Below, piece by piece: positions 34,786-43,918 of a stretch of DNA of 64,000 nt. Both the position numbers and the translations under genes were made by a program. The notes under the pieces were generated by a model. That model had not been told where the DNA came from, made no database searches, and saw only the letters and a list, made by a program, of their open reading frames with translations. Source of the stretch: Actinomadura meyerae (GTDB lineage Bacteria > Actinomycetota > Actinomycetes > Streptosporangiales > Streptosporangiaceae); the NCBI RefSeq assembly GCF_900188445.1, contig NZ_FZOR01000001.1:545825-609824 (forward strand), written 5' to 3'. Position 1 is the first letter of the stretch. The number at the start of each line of letters is the position of its first letter.

Positions 34786-36072
34786 ATGCAGCAGCTCGCC
34801 TCCATCCCGAGCCCGTCGCAGGGCGTCTGGGAGCTCGGGCCAGTCCCGCTCCGCGCCTATGCCCTCATGATCATCCTCGGCATCATCGCCGCGGTATGGC
34901 TGGGCGAGCGGCGCTGGGCCGCCAAGGGCGGCACCTCCGGCGTGATCATCGACGTCGCCGTGTGGGCGGTGCCGTTCGGCCTGGTCGGCGGGCGGCTCTA
35001 CCACGTGATCACCGACTACCAGCGGTACTTCGGGGAGGACGGCGACCCCGTCCGGGCGCTGGAGATCTGGAAGGGCGGCCTCGGCATCTGGGGCGCCATC
35101 GCGCTCGGCGCGGTCGGCGCGGTCATCGGCTGCCGGCGGCGCGGGATCTCGGTGCTGGCGCTCGCCGACGCCGTGGCGCCCGGCATCGCGCTCGCGCAGG
35201 CGATCGGCCGCTGGGGCAACTACTGGAACCAGGAGCTGTACGGCCGCCCGCTGGACGCCTTCTGGGCGCTGGAGATCGACGAGAACCACCGGCCGATGCT
35301 GGACGGGGGCCCCGCCCTCGATCCCAAGTACGCCGACGTCGCGACCTACCACCCGACGTTCCTGTACGAGTCGCTGTGGTGCGTCGGCGTCGCGGTCCTG
35401 GTCATCTGGGCCGACCGCCGCTACAAGCTCACCCACGGCCGCGCGTTCGCCCTGTACGTCGCCGCCTACACGGTCGGCCGCGGCTGGATCGAGGCGCTGC
35501 GCATCGACGACGCCCACCACGTCCTCGGCCTGCGGCTCAACGACTGGACGTCGATCGCCCTGTTCCTCGGCGCGGTCGCCTACCTGTACCTGAACCGCGG
35601 CCGGACCGGTCCGGAGAACGTCGGCGCGGTCCCCGCCACCGCCGGAGGCGAGCCGGAGCCCGCGGCGGGCGGGCCCGCCGCGCCCTCGGACGAGCCGGAA
35701 CCCGCCGGCAAGCCGGAGCCCGCGGACGGTCCGGAGCCCGCCGCGGAGACGAAGGCCGATCCCGAGGCGGCGCCCGCGAAGGACTCCGGCGAGGACGCCG
35801 GCGACGACCCGGCCGGGAACGCCGCCGGCGGCGCGGGCGGGGGTGCTGAGAAGGACGCTGAGGCCACGGACCAACCGGAGGCGCACTCCGAGGGCGACGT
35901 CCCCGCCGGCGCCCCCGAGGAGGCCCCTGAGGAGCCCGAGGGCGCCGCCGGCGCCGGGCCGGAGCCCGACCCCGGGGCCGCGCCCGCGGCGGAGATCACG
36001 GACAATGAGGGCGACGGCGCCGCCGGCCCCGCCGGGGCGGAGAAGGGAGAGCCCGTCCGGGACGGGAAGTAG
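34786..36072 (+). CDS. lgt: Prolipoprotein diacylglyceryl transferase with acidic tail
   Basis: This membrane enzyme transfers diacylglycerol to the lipobox Cys of lipoproteins. The catalytic core (about residues 1-270) has seven helices and the Lgt signature AIGRWGNYWNQELYG; other conserved parts are LVGGRLYHVITDY, HPTFLYESLW and RGWIEALRID. The remaining 150 or so residues are a Pro/Ala/Glu/Gly-rich tail (GEPEPAAGGPAAPSDEPEPAGKPEPADG...) ending GEKGEPVRDGK-like, much longer than in most bacteria but common in actinobacteria. It is probably disordered and cytoplasmic. Lipoprotein genes at 18563, 19745, 54777 and 59858 give it substrates. Confidence 0.95.
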   Translation: MQQLASIPSPSQGVWELGPVPLRAYALMIILGIIAAVWLGERRWAAKGGTSGVIIDVAVWAVPFGLVGGRLYHVITDYQRYFGEDGDPVRALEIWKGGLGIWGAIALGAVGAVIGCRRRGISVLALADAVAPGIALAQAIGRWGNYWNQELYGRPLDAFWALEIDENHRPMLDGGPALDPKYADVATYHPTFLYESLWCVGVAVLVIWADRRYKLTHGRAFALYVAAYTVGRGWIEALRIDDAHHVLGLRLNDWTSIALFLGAVAYLYLNRGRTGPENVGAVPATAGGEPEPAAGGPAAPSDEPEPAGKPEPADGPEPAAETKADPEAAPAKDSGEDAGDDPAGNAAGGAGGGAEKDAEATDQPEAHSEGDVPAGAPEEAPEEPEGAAGAGPEPDPGAAPAAEITDNEGDGAAGPAGAEKGEPVRDGK

Positions 36073-36078
36073 GAGGCG

Positions 36079-36816
36079 ATGGCGGACGCGGGGGACCCGG
36101 CCGGCGGCAGGGGCGGGGTGATGCCCGAGCGGCACCACCAGCACCGCGACGTGACCGGAGGCTGGCTGCGGCCGGCGGTGTTCGGTGCGATGGACGGCCT
36201 GGTGTCGAACTTCGCGCTGATCGCGGGCGTCGCGGGCGGCCGGGTCGACCGGACGGTGGTGCTGCTGGCCGGCCTCGCGGGGCTGGCGGCGGGCGCGTTC
36301 TCCATGGCGGCGGGCGAGTACATCTCGGTCGCCTCCCAGTCGGAGCTGGCGGAGGCGGAGATCGAGGTCGAGCGGCTGGAGCTCGCCCGGCATCCGGCCG
36401 CCGAGGAGCGCGAGCTGGCCGAGGTGTTCGAGGCGCGCGGCGTCGACCCCGAGACCGCCGCGGAGGTCGCCCGGCAGCTGTCCAGGGACCCCGAGGAGGC
36501 GCTGGAGGTGCACACCCGGGAGGAGCTCGGGGTGACCCCCGGCGACCTGCCGTCGCCGGTGCTGGCGGCGGGCTCGTCGTTCCTGTCGTTCGCGATCGGC
36601 GCGATCCTGCCGGTGCTGCCGTACCTGCTGGGCGCCACCTCGCTGTGGCCCGCGGCGATCGTCTCGGCCCTCGGCCTGTTCACGGCCGGGGCGCTGGTGT
36701 CGCGGATCACCGCCCGGCCGTGGTGGTTCGGCGGGACGCGGCAGCTGCTGTTCGGCTCCGCCGCCGCGGGCATCACCTACGTCGTCGGCGCGCTGATCGG
36801 AGCCAACGGCCTGTAG
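36079..36816 (+). CDS. VIT1/CCC1 family transporter-like protein
   Basis: This 245-residue membrane protein has five helices. The family's metal-channel helix is seen in LRPAVFGAMDGLVSNFALIAGVAGG, and FSMAAGEYISVASQSELAEAEIEVER leads into the cytoplasmic three-helix segment; the second half is SSFLSFAIGAILPVLPYLLG. Family members move Fe2+ or Mn2+ out of the cytoplasm. AGGAGG 4 bases before the ATG fixes the start, 6 bases after the lgt stop, so the two are likely co-transcribed. Confidence 0.9.
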   Translation: MADAGDPAGGRGGVMPERHHQHRDVTGGWLRPAVFGAMDGLVSNFALIAGVAGGRVDRTVVLLAGLAGLAAGAFSMAAGEYISVASQSELAEAEIEVERLELARHPAAEERELAEVFEARGVDPETAAEVARQLSRDPEEALEVHTREELGVTPGDLPSPVLAAGSSFLSFAIGAILPVLPYLLGATSLWPAAIVSALGLFTAGALVSRITARPWWFGGTRQLLFGSAAAGITYVVGALIGANGL

Positions 36817-36872
36817 CCGGCGAGAATCTGGACGAAAAGCCCTTTTGGCCCCGCGAGGGGCGCCCGGACCGC

Positions 36873-36878
36873 TAAGCT
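36873..36878 (+). promoter_or_regulatory. Leaderless -10 box for the gene at 36886
   Basis: TAAGCT ends 7 bases before the GTG. Confidence 0.5.
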
Positions 36879-36885
36879 CCGGGGC

Positions 36886-37683
36886 GTGATCGAGGCTCGT
36901 GACACGGGTTCCGCCGCGGCCGCCCGGGAGGGCGGGGGGCGGGACTTCTGGCCGGAGGACAAGCCCGGCCGCAGGCTCCCCAGTCCGAAGCTGTTCTTCG
37001 GCGGCGCCGCGGCGCTCGTCGTGGTGATCGTCGCCGTGGTGGCGGTGGTCCTGCTGACCGGCGGAGGAGGCGGCGGGGACGCCGCGCCGAAGACGGCGGT
37101 GCCGACCGCCTACACGCCGGACTACGCGGGTGAGGGCTTCAGCCAGATCGCGTCCCGCGACGCCGACAAGCGGGCGGTCACCGAGGGCGAGGCGTTCGGC
37201 GCCAAGTCGCTCAAGAGCGGCGCGTACTCGTTCGCGCTGGCCTCGTCCAAGCTGTCCGGCGACTGCAAGGACGGCACCTGGGGCGGCCGCCTGCAGGCCG
37301 ACCTCGCCAAGTTCGGCTGCAGCCAGCTCGTCCGCGCCGCCTACGTGAGCGCCGACAAGAAGCACGTCGGCCAGTTCATCGTGCTGAACATGGCGGACGA
37401 GAACGGCGTCAAGCAGATCCTGCGCGACCTCGACCCGGCGACGGGCGCGGGCTGGGTGGCGCCGCTGAAGGCCGAGGGCGTCCCCGCGTTCGGGTCCGGG
37501 TTCAGCGCCGCCTACGCCAAGACCTACGGCCACTACGCCGTGCTCACGTGGGTGCAGCGGGCCGGCGGCGCGCAGCCCGCCTCGCTCAACGAGATGATCG
37601 ATGTGAGCCTGGTCATCGAGAACGCCGCCGACTTCCTCTACGGGCGCCTCGACCTGGCCGCCGGCGGAAGGCCGGGGCAGTGA
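36886..37683 (+). CDS. Membrane-anchored hypothetical protein (paralogue 1)
   Basis: This 265-residue protein has a cytoplasmic start (MIEARDTGSAAAAREGGGRDFWPEDK), one membrane helix (about residues 38-60), a Gly-rich linker and an external domain of about 190 residues. Two Cys (SGDCKDGTWGG and KFGCSQLVRAAYVSAD) probably form a disulphide. The domain is shared with the next gene, suggesting a tandem duplication. I do not recognise the family. The GTG start follows a TAAGCT box directly. Confidence 0.82.
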   Translation: MIEARDTGSAAAAREGGGRDFWPEDKPGRRLPSPKLFFGGAAALVVVIVAVVAVVLLTGGGGGGDAAPKTAVPTAYTPDYAGEGFSQIASRDADKRAVTEGEAFGAKSLKSGAYSFALASSKLSGDCKDGTWGGRLQADLAKFGCSQLVRAAYVSADKKHVGQFIVLNMADENGVKQILRDLDPATGAGWVAPLKAEGVPAFGSGFSAAYAKTYGHYAVLTWVQRAGGAQPASLNEMIDVSLVIENAADFLYGRLDLAAGGRPGQ

Positions 37684-37723
37684 CCGGCCCGCGCGCGGGC
37701 GTGTCACCGGCCGGCGGGCAGTA

Positions 37724-37729
37724 GTCTGC
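37724..37729 (+). promoter_or_regulatory. Leaderless -10 box for the gene at 37736
   Basis: TAGTCT ends 6 bases before the GTG. Confidence 0.5.
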
Positions 37730-37735
37730 GCGCTC

Positions 37736-38992
37736 GTGGACCCCGATGACCCCCGCCGCGGCGGACGCGGCCGAGCGCCGGTGAGCCGGCAGCAGGGCCG
37801 CGGCGGCCGTCCCGGCCCGCGCAGGACGGCGCCCGCCCGGATGGGCGGCCCGCGCCGCGGCGGACCGTCGTCCCGCCCGGCCCCGCGCCGGGAGCGTCCC
37901 GCCCCGCCTCCCGCACCGCCTCGCGACGGCGCGCCGCCGCCCTACGACGGCATGCCGGCCTACGGGGAGGCTCCGTACGAGGCGTCCCCGTACGCGGACC
38001 CCGCCCACGGGGAGGTCCCCTACGCCGAGGCCCCCTACGGGGAGCCGTACGGCGAGGGGTACGGCGAGCCGTACGACGAGCCGTACGAGGCCGCCCCGCC
38101 CGCGCGCCCCGGCGGGCGTCCGGCGAAGCGGCCCGGCAAGGCGAAACGGCAGGACCGGCCCGGCCGCCCCAAGCAGTTCAAGCAGGGCAAACCGCCGAAG
38201 CGGCCGAAGAAGCCGGCCCGGCCGGGCGAGCCGGCGGCCCCGGGCGGGCTCGCGGGGCTCGGCCCGAAGCTGTACTTCGGCGCGGCCGCCGTGCTCGGGG
38301 TGTTCGTGCTGCTCGGGCTCGCCGCCGTCGTCGCGTTCCGCGACGGGAACGGTCCCGCGGCGGACGGCGCGGCGAACGCGAAGATCGGGCGGCCGGCGGG
38401 CAACGGGCCGTCCCCGACCTCCTACTCCAGTTCGCCGTCGACGTCGGCGTACGGCGGGATCGCCGCGCGCGGGTCCGATCCCGCGCCGCTGACGGCCGCG
38501 GAGGCGTTCCCGCCGGACGAGACGACGCTCGCCGTCCCGGACGGCGAGGTCAAGGTGAAGCTGCGCGCCAAGCGGCTGGACGCCGACTGCGCCGCCGCCG
38601 TGTGGGGCGGCAGCGTGGCCGCCGAGCTCGGCAAGGGCGGCTGCACGCAGGCGGCGCGCGGCATCTACTCCGACACCAGGCGCGGGTACGGGCTGGCCGT
38701 CGCGGTGTTCAACCTGAACAGCTCGGCGGACGCGGACCGGTTCGTCGCCCGGCTGGAGCAGACGATCGGCGCCGGTTTCGTCCGGCCGCTGGAGGCGCCC
38801 GCGCCGCTGGACGACTTCGGCCGCGGCTTCGGCATGGCGCGGGGCCTCGCCATGGGCCACTTCGCCGTGGTCTCGTGGGCGGAGCGGCTGGACGGCAAGG
38901 GCTCCGAGACCGACGAGACGCTGCTGTCGCTGCTGATCGAGGGCGGCAAGTCCCCGGCGGTGCTCGGCCGCGCCGCCCGCACGTCCCAGTAG
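37736..38992 (+). CDS. Membrane-anchored hypothetical protein (paralogue 2)
   Basis: This 418-residue protein has a very long Pro/Arg/Tyr/Glu-rich cytoplasmic region (residues 1-175) with PYGEPYGEGYGEPYDEPYE-type repeats and a Lys/Pro-rich stretch, then a membrane helix (about 180-200). Its external domain resembles that of the preceding gene: ADCAAAVWGGSVAAELGKGGCTQAARGIYSD and GAGFVRPLEAPAPLDDFGRGFGMARGLAMGHFAVVSWAERL. The disordered tail is absent from paralogue 1. The function is unknown. It is the last gene before the gltB regulatory region. Confidence 0.82.
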   Translation: MDPDDPRRGGRGRAPVSRQQGRGGRPGPRRTAPARMGGPRRGGPSSRPAPRRERPAPPPAPPRDGAPPPYDGMPAYGEAPYEASPYADPAHGEVPYAEAPYGEPYGEGYGEPYDEPYEAAPPARPGGRPAKRPGKAKRQDRPGRPKQFKQGKPPKRPKKPARPGEPAAPGGLAGLGPKLYFGAAAVLGVFVLLGLAAVVAFRDGNGPAADGAANAKIGRPAGNGPSPTSYSSSPSTSAYGGIAARGSDPAPLTAAEAFPPDETTLAVPDGEVKVKLRAKRLDADCAAAVWGGSVAAELGKGGCTQAARGIYSDTRRGYGLAVAVFNLNSSADADRFVARLEQTIGAGFVRPLEAPAPLDDFGRGFGMARGLAMGHFAVVSWAERLDGKGSETDETLLSLLIEGGKSPAVLGRAARTSQ

Positions 38993-39148
38993 CGTCCGGC
39001 CGGGGAGCGCCCGTCCGGGAGCGCCCGTCCGGAGCGTCCAGCGAGGGAATCTTTCGGTAGATCACCGGTGTTGCGGGTTAAACGTCCCGTATACGGTGAT
39101 GATGCTCACCCAGGTCAGCGCCATGCCGGGTCGAAGCCCGGCACTAGC

Positions 39149-39164
39149 CTTGGTCTAAACCACT
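39149..39164. promoter_or_regulatory. dre-like (DasR-type) element before gltB
   Basis: CTTGGTCTAAACCACT matches 13 of 16 positions of the Streptomyces dre consensus ACTGGTCTAGACCACT. The core symmetry is broken at one base. DasR binding is an inference. Confidence 0.35.
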
Positions 39165-39180
39165 CCGAGATGGCATGCCG

Positions 39181-39212
39181 CCGGATCGTCGCGGGGAAGT
39201 TTCGCGATCCGG
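39181..39212. promoter_or_regulatory. Inverted repeat before gltB promoter
   Basis: CCGGATCG and CGATCCGG are 8-bp arms with 16 bases between them. The repeat ends 30 bases upstream of the best -10 box (TAATGT), where an operator or activator site is expected. Confidence 0.4.
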
Positions 39213-39329
39213 TGCAGTCGGGCATGTTCCCGACAGTGATGTAATGTCATCTCACCGCAGCAGGGCCAACGTCGTCCCACGACTGCACTGACAACGAAGC
39301 AGTGACACGAGACGACGACGGGAGGGTTG

Positions 39330-42300
39330 ATGGCCGCAGCTGCCTTCACACCTGCTGCCCGCGCACAGGGCCGCCCCGATGCCGAGGGGCTGTACGACCC
39401 GGCCAACGAGCACGACGCCTGCGGCGTCGGCATGGTCGCCGACATGCACGGCCGCAAGAGCCACGAGATCGTCCAGAACGCCCTGACCGTACTGAAGAAC
39501 CTCGACCACCGCGGTGCGGTGGGCGCGGAGCCGGACGACGGCGACGGCGTCGGCATCCTCGTCCAGATCCCCGACGCGTTCTTCCGCGAGGTCTGCGACT
39601 TCCCGCTGCCCGAGGCCGGCGCGTACGCGGCCGGCATCGCCTTCCTGCCGGTCGAGGCGGGCGAGCGCGTGGCGGCGGTCGCGCACATCGAGAAGCTGTG
39701 CGTGGAGGAGGGCCTCACCGTCCTCGGCTGGCGCGAGCTCCCGCACGACCCCGACTTCACCGGCCCCGCGGCGCGGCGCGTCATGCCGCACTTCGCGCAG
39801 CTGTTCATCGCCCCCGCCGCCGGCGGCCCGCACGCGGACCGGACCGGCCTGGAGCTGGACCGCGTGGTGTTCTGCATGCGCGAGCGCGCCGAGCAGGACG
39901 TCCGGGTGTACTTCCCGAGCCTGTCCAGCCGCACGATCGTCTACAAGGGGATGCTGACGACCCCGCAACTGGAGCCGTTCTTCCCCGACCTGTCGGACCG
40001 CCGCTTCAGCAGCGCGATCGCCCTGGTCCACTCGCGGTTCTCGACCAACACCTTCCCCGCGTGGGAGCTGGCCCACCCGTACCGGTTCATCGCCCACAAC
40101 GGCGAGATCAACACGGTGAAGGGCAACCGGAACTGGATGCGGGCCCGCGAGGCGCTGCTGAAGTCCGACCTGCTCCCCGGCGACCTGTCCCGGATCTTCC
40201 CGGTGATCGACATCGAGGCGTCCGACACCGCCTCGTTCGACGAGTGCCTGGAGCTGCTGCACCTCGGCGGCCGGTCGCTGCCGCACGCGGTCCTGATGAT
40301 GATCCCGGAGGCGTGGGAGAACCACACCGAGATGGACCCGGCGCGCCGGGCCTTCTACGAGTTCCACTCCACGCTGATGGAGGCGTGGGACGGCCCCGCC
40401 AGCGTCAGCTTCACCGACGGGACCGTGGTCGGCGCCGTCCTGGACCGCAACGGGCTGCGCCCCGGCCGGTACTGGGTCACCGACGACGGCCTGGTCGTGC
40501 TGGCCAGCGAGGCCGGCGTGCTCGACATCCCGGCGAGCAAGGTCGTCCGCAAGGGCCGCCTCCAGCCCGGCAAGATCTTCCTCGTGGACACCGCCGCCGG
40601 GCGGATCGTCGAGGACGACGAGGTCAAGGCCGAGCTGGCCGCCGAGCACCCGTACGGCGAGTGGCTGCACGAGGGCCTCGTCCGGTTCGAGGAGCTGCCG
40701 CAGCGCGAGCGGGAGATCCCGACGCACGAGACGCTCGTCCGGCGCCAGCAGACGTTCGGCTACACCCTCGAAGAGCAGCGGATCATCCTGACGCCGATGG
40801 CCAAGACGGGCGCGGAGCCGATCGGGTCGATGGGCACCGACACCCCGATCGCGGTGCTCTCGGAGCGGCCGCGGCTGCTGTTCGACTACTTCAAGCAGCT
40901 GTTCGCGCAGGTCACGAACCCGCCGCTGGACGCGATCCGCGAGGAGCTCGTCACCTCGCTGCAGTCCACGCTCGGCCCGGAGGGCAACCTGCTGGAGCCC
41001 GGCCCGGACTCGTGCCGCCGGCTCGTCCTGCCGACCCCGATCCTGGACAACGACGAACTGTCCAAGATCATCCATATCGACGACGAGGGGTCCCTGCCGC
41101 ACCTGCAGGCCCACGTCGTGCAGGGCCTGTACGAGGTCGCCGGCGGGGGAGAGGCCCTGGAGGCCCGCCTGGAGGAGATCAACTCCGAGGTGAGCCGGGC
41201 CATCGCGGCCGGCGCCCGCATCATCGTGCTGTCGGACCGCGGCGCCGACTCCGCCCGCGCCGCGATCCCGTCGCTGCTGCTCACCGGCTCGGTCCACCAC
41301 CACCTGATCCGGGAGAAGACCCGCACCCGGACCGGCCTGGTGATCGAGACGGGCGAGGCCCGCGAGTGCCACCACATGGCGCTGCTCATCGGGTACGGCG
41401 CGTCCGCGATCAACCCGTACCTGGCGATCGAGACCGTCGAGGACCTCGTCCGCGCCGGGACGATCGACGGCGTGGAGCCGGCGAAGGCCGTCCGGAACCT
41501 CGTGAAGGCGTACGGCAAGGGCGTCCTGAAGGTCATGTCGAAGATGGGCGTGTCCACGGTCGCGTCCTACACCGGCGCGCAGATCTTCGAGGCGATCGGC
41601 CTCGGCGAGGACGTGGTGTCGCGCTGCTTCACCGGCACCACCTCCAGGCTCGGCGGCGTCGGGTTCGACGTGCTGGCCCGCGAGGTCGCGGAGCGGCACG
41701 CCCGCGCCTACCCGCCGGGCGGCAACGACCTCCCGCACCGCACCCTGGAGGTCGGCGGCGAGTACCAGTGGCGCCGCGAGGGCGAGCCGCACCTGTTCAA
41801 CCCGGACACGGTGTTCAAGCTCCAGCACGCCACCCGCACCCGCCGCTACGAGATCTTCAAGGAGTACACCGCCAAGGTCGACTCGCAGGCCGAGAAGCTC
41901 ATGACCCTGCGCGGGCTGTTCAAGCTCCGGGAGGGCGAGCGGGAGCCGGTGCCGATCGAGGAGGTCGAGCCGGTCTCGGAGATCGTCAAGCGGTTCTCCA
42001 CCGGCGCGATGTCCTACGGGTCGATCTCCGCGGAGGCGCACGAGACCCTCGCGATCGCGATGAACCGGCTCGGCGGCAAGTCCAACACCGGCGAGGGCGG
42101 CGAGGACCCGGCGCGGTTCACCCCGGACGAGAACGGCGACCTGCGGCGCAGCGCCATCAAGCAGGTCGCGTCCGGCCGGTTCGGCGTGACCTCGGAGTAC
42201 CTCACCAACTCCGACGACATCCAGATCAAGATGGCGCAGGGCGCCAAGCCCGGCGAGGGCGGCCAGCTGCCCGGCCACAAGGTCTACCCGTGGATCGCCA

Positions 42301-43901
42301 AGACGCGGCACTCCACCCCGGGCGTCGGCCTCATCTCGCCGCCGCCGCACCACGACATCTACTCGATCGAGGACCTCGCGCAGCTCATCCACGACCTGAA
42401 GAACGCCAACCCCGCGGCGCGCGTGCACGTCAAGCTCGTCGCCGAGGTCGGGGTCGGCACGGTCGCGGCCGGGGTGTCCAAGGCCCACGCCGACGTGGTG
42501 CTGATCTCCGGGCACGACGGCGGCACCGGCGCGTCCCCGCTGACGTCGCTGAAGCACGCCGGCGCCCCCTGGGAGCTCGGCCTCGCCGAGACGCAGCAGA
42601 CGCTGCTGCTGAACGGCCTGCGCGACCGCATCGTCGTGCAGACCGACGGGCAGATGAAGACCGGCCGCGACGTCGTCATCGCCGCGCTCCTCGGCGCCGA
42701 GGAGTACGGCTTCGCGACCGCGCCGCTGGTGGTGTCGGGCTGCGTGATGATGCGGGTCTGCCACCTGGACACCTGCCCCGTCGGCGTCGCCACCCAGAAC
42801 CCGGTGCTGCGGCAGCGGTTCTCCGGCAAGCCCGAGTTCGTGGTGAACTTCTTCGAGTTCGTCGCCGAGGAGGTCCGCGAGTACCTGGCGGCCCTCGGGT
42901 TCCGGTCGCTGGACGAGGCCATCGGGCACGTCGAGATGATCGACGCCCGGCAGGCCGTGGAGCACTGGAAGGCGTCCGGCCTGGACCTGACCCCCGTCCT
43001 GCACACTCCCGAGGTCGCGGACGGCGCGTCGCTGCGCCGCACCGCCGAGCAGGACCACGGGCTGGAGAAGGCGCTCGACAACACGCTGATCCAGCTCGCC
43101 GAGGGCGCGCTCGCCTACGGCGACCAGGTGAAGCTGGAGCTGCCGATCCGCAACGTCAACCGGACGGTCGGCACCATGCTCGGCCACGAGCTGACGAAGA
43201 AGTGGGGCGGCGCGGGCCTGCCCGACGGCACGATCGACGTGACCTTCACCGGGTCGGCGGGCAACTCGTTCGGCGCGTTCGTGCCCCGCGGCATCACGCT
43301 GCGGCTCGTCGGCGACGCCAACGACTACGTCGGCAAGGGCCTGTCCGGCGGGCGGCTCACGCTGGCGCCGCCGGCGGACGCGGCGTTCGCGGCCGAGGAG
43401 CAGATCATCGGCGGCAACGTCATCCTGTACGGCGCGACCTCCGGCGAGCTGTTCGCCCGCGGCGTCGTCGGGGAGCGGTTCTGCGTCCGCAACTCCGGCG
43501 CCACCGCCGTCGTCGAGGGCGTCGGCGACCACGCCTGCGAGTACATGACCGGCGGCCGCGCGGTGATCCTCGGCCGGACCGGCCGCAACCTCGCGGCCGG
43601 CATGTCCGGCGGCATCGCCTACGTCCTGGACCTGGTGCCCGAGCGGGTCAACGGCGAGATGGTCGACCTGGAACCGCTGGACGCCGGCGACACCGGGTTC
43701 GTCCGGGGGCTGGTCGAGCGGCACCTCGCCGAGACCGGCTCCGCCGTCGCCCGGCGGCTGCTGGACGACTGGGACGCCGCCGCCGCCCGCTTCACCAAGA
43801 TCATGCCGCGCGACTACCGGCGCGTCCTGGACGCCATGGCCAAGGCGGAGGCCGAGGGCCGCGACGTCGACGAGGCCGTCATGGCCGCGGCGCAGAGCTG
43901 A
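39330..43901 (+). CDS. gltB: Glutamate synthase large subunit
   Basis: This 1,523-residue enzyme makes two glutamates from glutamine and 2-oxoglutarate. A 30-residue propeptide precedes the N-terminal nucleophile Cys31 ([14 protein letters not shown]), exposed by self-cleavage. The glutaminase domain fills about residues 31-430, then the central domain, the FMN-binding synthase barrel ([57 protein letters not shown]) and the 3Fe-4S cluster [19 protein letters not shown]. The C-terminal right-handed beta helix has repeated Gly-rich turns. It is coupled with gltD, 17 bases downstream. The ATG at 39330 has GGGAGG before it; a TTG precedes it by one codon. Confidence 0.98.
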   Translation: MAAAAFTPAARAQGRPDAEGLYDPANEHDACGVGMVADMHGRKSHEIVQNALTVLKNLDHRGAVGAEPDDGDGVGILVQIPDAFFREVCDFPLPEAGAYAAGIAFLPVEAGERVAAVAHIEKLCVEEGLTVLGWRELPHDPDFTGPAARRVMPHFAQLFIAPAAGGPHADRTGLELDRVVFCMRERAEQDVRVYFPSLSSRTIVYKGMLTTPQLEPFFPDLSDRRFSSAIALVHSRFSTNTFPAWELAHPYRFIAHNGEINTVKGNRNWMRAREALLKSDLLPGDLSRIFPVIDIEASDTASFDECLELLHLGGRSLPHAVLMMIPEAWENHTEMDPARRAFYEFHSTLMEAWDGPASVSFTDGTVVGAVLDRNGLRPGRYWVTDDGLVVLASEAGVLDIPASKVVRKGRLQPGKIFLVDTAAGRIVEDDEVKAELAAEHPYGEWLHEGLVRFEELPQREREIPTHETLVRRQQTFGYTLEEQRIILTPMAKTGAEPIGSMGTDTPIAVLSERPRLLFDYFKQLFAQVTNPPLDAIREELVTSLQSTLGPEGNLLEPGPDSCRRLVLPTPILDNDELSKIIHIDDEGSLPHLQAHVVQGLYEVAGGGEALEARLEEINSEVSRAIAAGARIIVLSDRGADSARAAIPSLLLTGSVHHHLIREKTRTRTGLVIETGEARECHHMALLIGYGASAINPYLAIETVEDLVRAGTIDGVEPAKAVRNLVKAYGKGVLKVMSKMGVSTVASYTGAQIFEAIGLGEDVVSRCFTGTTSRLGGVGFDVLAREVAERHARAYPPGGNDLPHRTLEVGGEYQWRREGEPHLFNPDTVFKLQHATRTRRYEIFKEYTAKVDSQAEKLMTLRGLFKLREGEREPVPIEEVEPVSEIVKRFSTGAMSYGSISAEAHETLAIAMNRLGGKSNTGEGGEDPARFTPDENGDLRRSAIKQVASGRFGVTSEYLTNSDDIQIKMAQGAKPGEGGQLPGHKVYPWIAKTRHSTPGVGLISPPPHHDIYSIEDLAQLIHDLKNANPAARVHVKLVAEVGVGTVAAGVSKAHADVVLISGHDGGTGASPLTSLKHAGAPWELGLAETQQTLLLNGLRDRIVVQTDGQMKTGRDVVIAALLGAEEYGFATAPLVVSGCVMMRVCHLDTCPVGVATQNPVLRQRFSGKPEFVVNFFEFVAEEVREYLAALGFRSLDEAIGHVEMIDARQAVEHWKASGLDLTPVLHTPEVADGASLRRTAEQDHGLEKALDNTLIQLAEGALAYGDQVKLELPIRNVNRTVGTMLGHELTKKWGGAGLPDGTIDVTFTGSAGNSFGAFVPRGITLRLVGDANDYVGKGLSGGRLTLAPPADAAFAAEEQIIGGNVILYGATSGELFARGVVGERFCVRNSGATAVVEGVGDHACEYMTGGRAVILGRTGRNLAAGMSGGIAYVLDLVPERVNGEMVDLEPLDAGDTGFVRGLVERHLAETGSAVARRLLDDWDAAAARFTKIMPRDYRRVLDAMAKAEAEGRDVDEAVMAAAQS

Positions 43902-43918
43902 GAGAGGGGGGAATCCAC

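Larger units (their letters stand above)
38993..39329 (+). promoter_or_regulatory. 337-base gltB upstream region
   Basis: No gene is supported here. It holds a 10-bp palindrome CCGTATACGG (39087-39096), a GC hairpin GCCGGG-TCGAAG-CCCGGC (39125-39142), a dre-like element (39149-39164), an inverted repeat CCGGATCG...CGATCCGG (39181-39212) and a TAATGT -10 candidate (39242-39247). GGGAGG lies 5 bases before the gltB ATG. Confidence 0.6.

Noticed and set aside
39252..43724. 1,490-codon minus-strand open frame opposite gltB
   Set aside because: Antisense shadow; composition is Leu/Asp/Arg/Gly repeats with no recognisable domain, and gltB is unequivocal.
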